Below are positions 42,201-54,200 of a stretch of DNA of 64,000 nucleotides, in pieces. Every line of letters begins with the position of its first letter. The stretch's first letter is position 1. The stretch is from Limnomonas spitsbergensis. Taxonomy: Eukaryota; Chlorophyta; Chlorophyceae; Chlamydomonadales. The stretch is from NCBI GenBank assembly GCA_037349105.1, contig JAYJMM010000103.1, positions 3,490,501 through 3,554,500 of the forward strand, in the 5' to 3' direction. The notes below the pieces were generated by a model that was given only the letters and a program-made list of their open reading frames with translations, was not told the origin of the DNA and did not search any database. Made by a program: the position numbers and the translations under genes.

Positions 42201-45200
42201 CCCTATGAGGATCCCTAGCCTTACCATCAGTGCGCATTAACCCTATGTGGATCCCTAGCCTTACCATCAATGCACATTAACCCTATGAGGATCCCTAGCC
42301 TTACCCTCAGTGCACATTAACCCTATGTGGATCCCTAGCCTTACCCTCAGTGCGCATTAACCCTATGAGGATCCCTAGCCTTACCATCAGTGCGCATTAA
42401 CCCTATGAGGATCCCTAGCCTTACCATCAGTGCACATTAACCCTATGTGGATCCCTAGCCTTACCCTCAGTGCACATTAACCCTATGTGGATCCCTAGCC
42501 TTACCCTCAGTGCGCATTAACCCTATGTGGATCCCTAGCCTTACCCTCAGTGCGCATTAACCCTATGAGGATCCCTAGCCTTACCCTCAGTGCGCATTAA
42601 CCCTATGAGGATCCCTAGCCTTACCATCAGTGCACATTAACCCTATGAGGATCCCTAGCCTTACCATCAGTGCGCATTAACCCTATGAGGATCCCTAGCC
42701 TTACCATCAGTGCGCATTAACCCTATGAGGATCCCTAGCCTTACCATCAGTGCGCATTAACCCTATGAGGATCCCTAGCCTTACCATCAGTGCACATTAA
42801 CCCTATGAGGATCCCTAGCCTTACCATCAGTGCACATTAACCCTATGAGGATCCCTAGCCTTACCCTCAGTGCACATTAACCCTATGAGGATCCCTAGCC
42901 TTACCATCAGTGCGCATTAACCCTATGAGGATCCCTAGCCTTACCCTCAGTGCACATTAACCCTATGAGGATCCCTAGCCTTACCCTCAGTGCGCATTAA
43001 CCCTATGAGGATCCCTAGCCTTACCCTCAGTGCGCATTAACCCTATGAGGATCCCTAGCCTTACCCTCAGTGCACATTAACCCTATGAGGATCCCTAGCC
43101 TTACCATCAGTGCACATTAACCCTATGTGGATCCCTAGCCTTACCCTCAGTGCGCATTAACCCTATGAGGATCCCTAGCCTTACCATCAGTGCACATTAA
43201 CCCTATGTGGATCCCTAGCCTTACCCTCAGTGCACATTAACCCTATGAGGATCCCTAGCCTTACCATCAGTGCGCATTAACCCTATGAGGATCCCTAGCC
43301 TTACCCTCAGTGCGCATTAACCCTATGAGGATCCCTAGCCTTACCATCAGTGCGCATTAACCCTATGAGGATCCCTAGCCTTACCATCAGTGCACATTAA
43401 CCCTATGAGGATCCCTAGCCTTACCATCAGTGCGCATTAACCCTATGAGGATCCCTAGCCTTACCATCAGTGCGCATTAACCCTATGAGGATCCCTAGCC
43501 TTACCCTCAGTGCACATTAACCCTATGAGGATCCCTAGCCTTACCCTCAGTGCACATTAACCCTATGAGGATCCCTAGCCTTACCATCAGTGCGCATTAA
43601 CCCTATGTGGATCCCTAGCCTTACCCTCAGTGCACATTAACCCTATGTGGATCCCTAGCCTTACCATCAGTGCGCATTAACCCTATGAGGATCCCTAGCC
43701 TTACCCTCAGTGCGCATTAACCCTATGAGGATCCCTAGCCTTACCATCAGTGCGCATTAACCCTATGAGGATCCCTAGCCTTACCATCAGTGCGCATTAA
43801 CCCTATGAGGATCCCTAGCCTTACCATCAGTGCGCATTAACCCTATGTGGATCCCTAGCCTTACCATCAGTGCACATTAACCCTATGAGGATCCCTAGCC
43901 TTACCCTCAGTGCACATTAACCCTATGTGGATCCCTAGCCTTACCCTCAGTGCGCATTAACCCTATGAGGATCCCTAGCCTTACCATCAGTGCGCATTAA
44001 CCCTATGAGGATCCCTAGCCTTACCATCAGTGCACATTAACCCTATGTGGATCCCTAGCCTTACCCTCAGTGCGCATTAACCCTATGTGGATCCCTAGCC
44101 TTACCCTCAGTGCGCATTAACCCTATGTGGATCCCTAGCCTTACCCTCAGTGCGCATTAACCCTATGAGGATCCCTAGCCTTACCCTCAGTGCGCATTAA
44201 CCCTATGAGGATCCCTAGCCTTACCATCAGTGCACATTAACCCTATGAGGATCCCTAGCCTTACCATCAGTGCGCATTAACCCTATGAGGATCCCTAGCC
44301 TTACCATCAGTGCGCATTAACCCTATGAGGATCCCTAGCCTTACCATCAGTGCGCATTAACCCTATGAGGATCCCTAGCCTTACCATCAGTGCACATTAA
44401 CCCTATGAGGATCCCTAGCCTTACCATCAGTGCGCATTAACCCTATGAGGATCCCTAGCCTTACCATCAGTGCGCATTAACCCTATGTGGATCCCTAGCC
44501 TTACCATCAGTGCGCATTAACCCTATGTGGATCCCTAGCCTTACCCTCAGTGCACATTAACCCTATGAGGATCCCTAGCCTTACCCTCAGTGCGCATTAA
44601 CCCTATGAGGATCCCTAGCCTTACCCTCAGTGCGCATTAACCCTATGAGGATCCCTAGCCTTACCCTCAGTGCACATTAACCCTATGAGGATCCCTAGCC
44701 TTACCATCAGTGCGCATTAACCCTATGAGGATCCCTAGCCTTACCATCAGTGCACATTAACCCTATGAGGATCCCTAGCCTTACCATCAGTGCACATTAA
44801 CCCTATGAGGATCCCTAGCCTTACCCTCAGTGCACATTAACCCTATGAGGATCCCTAGCCTTACCATCAGTGCGCATTAACCCTATGAGGATCCCTAGCC
44901 TTACCCTCAGTGCACATTAACCCTATGAGGATCCCTAGCCTTACCCTCAGTGCGCATTAACCCTATGAGGATCCCTAGCCTTACCCTCAGTGCGCATTAA
45001 CCCTATGAGGATCCCTAGCCTTACCCTCAGTGCACATTAACCCTATGAGGATCCCTAGCCTTACCATCAGTGCACATTAACCCTATGTGGATCCCTAGCC
45101 TTACCCTCAGTGCGCATTAACCCTATGAGGATCCCTAGCCTTACCATCAGTGCACATTAACCCTATGTGGATCCCTAGCCTTACCCTCAGTGCACATTAA

Positions 45201-48200
45201 CCCTATGAGGATCCCTAGCCTTACCCTCAGTGCGCATTAACCCTATGAGGATCCCTAGCCTTACCATCAGTGCACATTAACCCTATGTGGATCCCTAGCC
45301 TTACCCTCAGTGCACATTAACCCTATGAGGATCCCTAGCCTTACCCTCAGTGCGCATTAACCCTATGAGGATCCCTAGCCTTACCCTCAGTGCACATTAA
45401 CCCTATGTGGATCCCTAGCCTTACCCTCAGTGCGCATTAACCCTATGAGGATCCCTAGCCTTACCCTCAGTGCACATTAACCCTATGAGGATCCCTAGCC
45501 TTACCATCAGTGCGCATTAACCCTATGAGGATCCCTAGCCTTACCATCAGTGCGCATTAACCCTATGAGGATCCCTAGCCTTACCCTCAGTGCACATTAA
45601 CCCTATGTGGATCCCTAGCCTTACCCTCAGTGCACATTAACCCTATGAGGATCCCTAGCCTTACCCTCAGTGCGCATTAACCCTATGTGGATCCCTAGCC
45701 TTACCCTCAGTGCGCATTAACCCTATGAGGATCCCTAGCCTTACCATCAATGCACATTAACCCTATGAGGATCCCTAGCCTTACCATCAGTGCAAATTAA
45801 CCCTATGTGGATCCCTAGCCTTACCATCAGTGCACATTAACCCTATGAGGATCCCTAGCCTTACCCTCAGTGCGCATTAACCCTATGTGGATCCCTAGCC
45901 TTACCCTCAGTGCGCATTAACCCTATGAGGATCCCTAGCCTTACCATCAGTGCACATTAACCCTATGTGGATCCCTAGCCTTACAATCAGTGCACATTAA
46001 CCCTATGTGGATCCCTAGCCTTACCATCAGTGCGCATTAACCCTATGTGGATCCCTAGCCTTACCCTCAGTGCGCATTAACCCTATGTGGATCCCTAGCC
46101 TTACCATCAGTGCACATTAACCCTATGAGGATCCCTAGCCTAACCATCAGTGCGCATTAACCCTATGAGGATCCCTAGCCTTACCATCAGTGCACATTAA
46201 CCCTATGTGGATCCCTAGCCTTACCCTCAGTGCACATTAACCCTATGTGGATCCCTAGCCTTACCCTCAGTGCGCATTAACCCTATGAGGATCCCTAGCC
46301 TTACCATCAGTGCACATTAACCCTATGTGGATCCCTAGCCTTACCCTCAGTGCACATTAACCCTATGAGGATCCCTAGCCTTACCATCAGTGCACATTAA
46401 CCCTATGAGGATCCCTAGCCTTACCATCAGTGCGCATTAACCCTATGAGGATCCCTAGCCTTACCCTCAGTGCACATTAACCCTATGAGGATCCCTAGCC
46501 TTACCCTCAGTGCACATTAACCCTATGTGGATCCCTAGCCTTACCATCAGTGCGCATTAACCCTATGTGGATCCCTAGCCTTACCATCAGTGCGCATTAA
46601 CCCTATGAGGATCCCTAGCCTTACCATCAGTGCACATTAACCCTATGAGGATCCCTAGCCTTACCCTCAGTGCGCATTAACCCTATGAGGATCCCTAGCC
46701 TTACCCTCAGTGCGCATTAACCCTATGAGGATCCCTAGCCTTACCATCAGTGCGCATTAACCCTATGAGGATCCCTAGCCTTACCCTCAGTGCACATTAA
46801 CCCTATGTGGATCCCTAGCCTTACCATCAGTGCACATTAACCCTATGAGGATCCCTAGCCTTACCATCAGTGCGCATTAACCCTATGAGGATCCCTAGCC
46901 TTACCCTCAGTGCACATTAACCCTATGAGGATCCCTAGCCTTACCCTCAGTGCGCATTAACCCTATGAGGATCCCTAGCCTTACCCTCAGTGCACATTAA
47001 CCCTATGATGGATCCCTAGCCTTACCCTCAGTGCGCATTAACCCTATGAGGATCCCTAGCCTTACCCTCAGTGCGCATTAACCCTATGAGGATCCCTAGC
47101 CTTACCATCAGTGCGCATTAACCCTATGTGGATCCCTAGCCTTACCATCAGTGCACATTAACCCTATGAGGATCCCTAGCCTTACCATCAGTGCACATTA
47201 ACCCTATGTGGATCCCTAGCCTTACCATCAGTGCACATTAACCCTATGAGGATCCCTAGCCTTACCATCAGTGCACATTAACCCTATGTGGATCCCTAGC
47301 CTTACCCTCAGTGCACATTAACCCTATGTGGATCCCTAGCCTTACCCTCAGTGCGCATTAACCCTATGAGGATCCCTAGCCTTACCCTCAGTGCACATTA
47401 ACCCTATGAGGATCCCTAGCCTTACCATCAGTGCGCATTAACCCTATGAGGATCCCTAGCCTTACCATCAGTGCGCATTAACCCTATGAGGATCCCTAGC
47501 CTTACCCTCAGTGCGCATTAACCCTATGAGGATCCCTAGCCTTACCATCAGTGCACATTAACCCTATGAGGATCCCTAGCCTTACCCTCAGTGCACATTA
47601 ACCCTATGAGGATCCCTAGCCTTACCATCAGTGCGCATTAACCCTATGAGGATCCCTAGCCTTACCATCAGTGCGCATTAACCCTATGAGGATCCCTAGC
47701 CTTACCCTCAGTGCACATTAACCCTATGTGGATCCCTAGCCTTACCCTCAGTGCACATTAACCCTATGAGGATCCCTAGCCTTACCCTCAGTGCGCATTA
47801 ACCCTATGTGGATCCCTAGCCTTACCCTCAGTGCGCATTAACCCTATGAGGATCCCTAGCCTTACCATCAATGCACATTAACCCTATGAGGATCCCTAGC
47901 CTTACCATCAGTGCAAATTAACCCTATGTGGATCCCTAGCCTTACCATCAGTGCACATTAACCCTATGAGGATCCCTAGCCTTACCCTCAGTGCGCATTA
48001 ACCCTATGTGGATCCCTAGCCTTACCCTCAGTGCGCATTAACCCTATGAGGATCCCTAGCCTTACCATCAGTGCACATTAACCCTATGTGGATCCCTAGC
48101 CTTACAATCAGTGCACATTAACCCTATGTGGATCCCTAGCCTTACCATCAGTGCGCATTAACCCTATGTGGATCCCTAGCCTTACCCTCAGTGCGCATTA

Positions 48201-51200
48201 ACCCTATGTGGATCCCTAGCCTTACCATCAGTGCACATTAACCCTATGAGGATCCCTAGCCTTACCATCAGTGCGCATTAACCCTATGAGGATCCCTAGC
48301 CTTACCATCAGTGCACATTAACCCTATGTGGATCCCTAGCCTTACCCTCAGTGCACATTAACCCTATGTGGATCCCTAGCCTTACCCTCAGTGCGCATTA
48401 ACCCTATGAGGATCCCTAGCCTTACCATCAGTGCACATTAACCCTATGTGGATCCCTAGCCTTACCCTCAGTGCACATTAACCCTATGAGGATCCCTAGC
48501 CTTACCATCAGTGCACATTAACCCTATGAGGATCCCTAGCCTTACCATCAGTGCGCATTAACCCTATGAGGATCCCTAGCCTTACCCTCAGTGCACATTA
48601 ACCCTATGAGGATCCCTAGCCTTACCCTCAGTGCACATTAACCCTATGTGGATCCCTAGCCTTACCATCAGTGCGCATTAACCCTATGTGGATCCCTAGC
48701 CTTACCATCAGTGCGCATTAACCCTATGAGGATCCCTAGCCTTACCATCAGTGCACATTAACCCTATGAGGATCCCTAGCCTTACCCTCAGTGCGCATTA
48801 ACCCTATGAGGATCCCTAGCCTTACCCTCAGTGCGCATTAACCCTATGAGGATCCCTAGCCTTACCATCAGTGCGCATTAACCCTATGAGGATCCCTAGC
48901 CTTACCCTCAGTGCACATTAACCCTATGTGGATCCCTAGCCTTACCATCAGTGCACATTAACCCTATGAGGATCCCTAGCCTTACCATCAGTGCGCATTA
49001 ACCCTATGAGGATCCCTAGCCTTACCCTCAGTGCACATTAACCCTATGAGGATCCCTAGCCTTACCCTCAGTGCGCATTAACCCTATGAGGATCCCTAGC
49101 CTTACCCTCAGTGCACATTAACCCTATGTGGATCCCTAGCCTTACCCTCAGTGCGCATTAACCCTATGAGGATCCCTAGCCTTACCCTCAGTGCGCATTA
49201 ACCCTATGAGGATCCCTAGCCTTACCATCAGTGCGCATTAACCCTATGTGGATCCCTAGCCTTACCATCAGTGCACATTAACCCTATGTGGATCCCTAGC
49301 CTTACCATCAGTGCACATTAACCCTATGTGGATCCCTAGCCTTACCATCAGTGCACATTAACCCTATGAGGATCCCTAGCCTTACCATCAGTGCACATTA
49401 ACCCTATGTGGATCCCTAGCCTTACCCTCAGTGCACATTAACCCTATGTGGATCCCTAGCCTTACCCTCAGTGCGCATTAACCCTATGAGGATCCCTAGC
49501 CTTACCCTCAGTGCACATTAACCCTATGAGGATCCCTAGCCTTACCATCAGTGCGCATTAACCCTATGAGGATCCCTAGCCTTACCATCAGTGCGCATTA
49601 ACCCTATGAGGATCCCTAGCCTTACCCTCAGTGCGCATTAACCCTATGAGGATCCCTAGCCTTACCATCAGTGCACATTAACCCTATGTGGATCCCTAGC
49701 CTTACAATCAGTGCACATTAACCCTATGTGGATCCCTAGCCTTACCCTCAGTGCGCATTAACCCTATGAGGATCCCTAGCCTTACCCTCAGTGCGCATTA
49801 ACCTTATGAGGATCCCTAGCCTTACCATCAGTGCACATTAACCCTATGTGGATCCCTAGCCTTACCCTCAGTGCGCATTAACCCTATGTGGATCCCTAGC
49901 CTTACCATCAGTGCACATTAACCCTATGAGGATCCCTAGCCTCACCCTCGGTGCACATTAACCCTATGTGGATCCCTGGCCTTACCCTCAGTGCACATTA
50001 ACCCTATGAGGATCCCTAGCCTTACCCTCAGTGCGCATTTACCCTATGAGGATCCCTAGCCTTACCCTCAGTGCGCATTAACCCTATGTGGATCCCTAGC
50101 CTTACCCTCAGTGCACATTAACCCTATGAGGATCCCTAGCCTTACCATCAGTGCGCATTAACCCTATGAGGATCCCTAGCCTTACCATCAGTGCGCATTA
50201 ACCCTATGAGGATCCCTAGCCTTACCATCAGTGCGCATTAACCCTATGAGGATCCCTAGCCTTACCCTCAGTGCACATTAACCCTATGAGGATCCCTAGC
50301 CTTACCATCAGTGCGCATTAACCCTATGAGGATCCCTAGCCTTACCATCAGTGCGCATTAACCCTATGAGGATCCCTAGCCTTACCCTCAGTGCACATTA
50401 ACCCTATGTGGATCCCTAGCCTTACCATCAGTGCACATTAACCCTATGTGGATCCCTAGCCTTACCCTCAGTGCGCATTAACCCTATGAGGATCCCTAGC
50501 CTTACCATCAGTGCGCATTAACCCTATGAGGATCCCTAGCCTTACCATCAGTGCGCATTAACCCTATGAGGATCCCTAGCCTTACCCTCAGTGCGCATTA
50601 ACCCTATGAGGATCCCTAGCCTTACCATCAATGCACATTAACCCTATGAGGATCCCTAGCCTTACCCTCAGTGCGCATTAACCCTATGTGGATCCCTAGC
50701 CTTACCCTCAGTGCACATTAACCCTATGAGGATCCCTAGCCTTACCATCAGTGCGCATTAACCCTATGTGGATCCCTAGCCTTACCCTCAGTGCGCATTA
50801 ACCCTATGAGGATCCCTAGCCTTACCCTCAGTGCACATTAACCCTATGTGGATCCCTAGCCTTACCCTCATTGCGCATTAACCCTATGTGGATCCCTAGC
50901 CTTACCCTCAGTGCGCATTAACCCTATGTGGATCCCTAGCCTTACCATCAGTGCACATTAACCCTATGAGGATCCCTAGCCTCACCCTCGGTGCACATTA
51001 ACCCTATGAGGATCCCTAGCCTTACCCTCAGTGCACATTAACCCTATGTGGATCCCTAGCCTTACCATCAGTGCGCATTAACCCTATGAGGATCCCTAGC
51101 CTTACCCTCAGTGCGCATTAACCCTATGTGGATCCCTAGCCTTACCATCAGTGCACATTAACCCTATGTGGATCCCTAGCCTTACCATCAGTGCGCATTA

Positions 51201-54200
51201 ACCCTATGAGGATCCCTAGCCTTACCATCAGTGCACATTAACCCTATGAGGATCCCTAGCCTTACCCTCAGTGCGCATTAACCCTATGAGGATCCCTAGC
51301 CTTACCCTCAGTGCGCATTAACCCTATGAGGATCCCTAGCCTTACCATCAGTGCACATTAACCCTATGTGGATCCCTAGCCTTACCCTCAGTGCGCATTA
51401 ACCCTATGTGGATCCCTAGCCTTACCCTCAGTGCGCATTAACCCTATGTGGATCCCTAGCCTTACCATCAGTGCACATTAACCCTATGAGGATCCCTAGC
51501 CTCACCCTCGGTGCACATTAACCCTATGAGGATCCCTAGCCTTACCCTCAGTGCACATTAACCCTATGTGGATCCCTAGCCTTACCATCAGTGCGCATTA
51601 ACCCTATGAGGATCCCTAGCCTTACCATCAGTGCACATTAACCCTATGAGGATCCCTAGCCTTACCCTCAGTGCACATTAACCCTATGTGGATCCCTAGC
51701 CTTACCCTCAGTGCGCATTAAACCTATGAGGATCCCTAGCCTTACCCTCAGTGCGCATTAACCCTATGTGGATCCCTAGCCTTACCATCAGTGCGCATTA
51801 ACCCTATGAGGATCCCTAGCCTTACCCTCAGTGCGCATTAACCCTATGTGGATCCCTAGCCTTACCATCAGTGCGCATTAACCTTATGAGGATCCCTAGC
51901 CTTACCATCAGTGCACATTAACCCTATGTGGATCCCTAGCCTTACCCTCAGTGCACATTAACCATATGTGGATCCCTAGCCTTACCCTCAGTGCGCATTA
52001 ACCCTATGAGGATCCCTAGCCTTACCATCAGTGCACATTAACCCTATGAGGATCCCTAGCCTTACCCTCAGTGCGCATTAACCCTATGAGGATCCCTAGC
52101 CTTACCATCAGTGCGCATTAACCCTATGAGGATCCCTAGCCTTACCCTCAGTGCACATTAACCCTATGTGGATCCCTAGCCTTACCATCAGTGCACATTA
52201 ACCCTATGAGGATCCCTAGCCTTACCCTCAGTGCGCATTAACCCTATGTGGATCCCTAGCCTTACCATCAGTGCACATTAACCCTATGTGGATCCCTAGC
52301 CTTACCATCAGTGCACATTAACCCTATGAGGATCCCTAGCCTTACCATCAGTGCGCATTAACCCTATGAGGATCCCTAGCCTTACCCTCAGTGCGCATTA
52401 ACCCTATGTGGATCCCTAGCCTTACCCTCAGTGCACATTAACCCTATGTGGATCCCTAGCCTTACCCTCAGTGCACATTAACCCTATGTGGATCCCTAGC
52501 CTTACCCTCAGTGCACATTAACCCTATGTGGATCCCTAGCCTTACCCTCAGTGCGCATTAACCCTATGAGGATCCCTAGCCTCACCCTCGGTGCACATTA
52601 ACCCTATGAGGATCCCTAGCCTTACCATCAGTGCGCATTAACCCTATGTGGATCCCTAGCCTTACCCTCAGTGCGCATTAACCCTATGAGGATCCCTAGC
52701 CTTACCCTCAGTGCACATTAACCCTATGTGGATCCCTAGCCTTACCCTCAGTGCGCATTAACCCTATGTGGATCCCTAGCCTTACCCTCAGTGCGCATTA
52801 ACCCTATGTGGATCCCTAGCCTTACCATCAGTGCACATTAACCCTATGAGGATCCCTAGCCTCACCCTCGGTGCACATTAACCCTATGAGGATCCCTAGC
52901 CTTACCCTCAGTGCACATTAACCCTATGTGGATCCCTAGCCTTACCATCAGTGCGCATTAACCCTATGAGGATCCCTAGCCTTACCATCAGTGCACATTA
53001 ACCCTATGAGGATCCCTAGCCTTACCCTCAGTGCACATTAACCCTATGTGGATCCCTAGCCTTACCCTCAGTGCGCATTAACCCTATGAGGATCCCTAGC
53101 CTTACCCTCAGTGCACATTAACCCTATGTGGATCCCTAGCCTTACCCTCAGTGCACATTAACCCTATGTGGATCCCTAGCCTTACCCTCAGTGCACATTA
53201 ACCCTATGTGGATCCCTAGCCTTACCCTCAGTGCGCATTAACCCTATGTGGATCCCTAGCCTTACCCTCAGTGCGCATTAACCCTATGTGGATCCCTAGC
53301 CTTACCCTCAGTGCGCATTAACCCTATGAGGATCCCTAGCCTTACCATCAGTGCACATTAACCCTATGAGGATCCCTAGCCTTACCCTCAGTGCGCATTA
53401 ACCCTATGTGGATCCCTAGCCTTACCATCAGTGCACATTAACCCTATGAGGATCCCTAGCCTCACCCTCGGTGCACATTAACCCTATGAGGATCCCTAGC
53501 CTTACCCTCAGTGCACATTAACCCTATGTGGATCCCTAGCCTTACCATCAGTGCGCATTAACCCTATGAGGATCCCTAGCCTTACCCTCAGTGCACATTA
53601 ACCCTATGTGGATCCCTAGCCTTACCCTCAGTGCACATTAACCCTATGAGGATCCCTAGCCTTACCATCAGTGCACATTAACCCTATGAGGATCCCTAGC
53701 CTTACCCTCAGTGCACATTAACCCTATGTGGATCCCTAGCCTTACCCTCAGTGCGCATTAACCCTATGAGGATCCCTAGCCTTACCCTCAGTGCACATTA
53801 ACCCTATGTGGATCCCTAGCCTTACCCTCAGTGCACATTAACCCTATGTGGATCCCTAGCCTTACCCTCAGTGCACATTAACCCTATGTGGATCCCTAGC
53901 CTTACCCTCAGTGCGCATTAACCCTATGTGGATCCCTAGCCTTACCCTCAGTGCGCATTAACCCTATGTGGATCCCTAGCCTTACCCTCAGTGCGCATTA
54001 ACCCTATGAGGATCCCTAGCCTTACCATCAGTGCACATTAACCCTATGAGGATCCCTAGCCTTACCCTCAGTGCGCATTAACCCTATGTGGATCCCTAGC
54101 CTTACCATCAGTGCACATTAACCCTATGAGGATCCCTAGCCTCACCCTCGGTGCACATTAACCCTATGAGGATCCCTAGCCTTACCCTCAGTGCACATTA

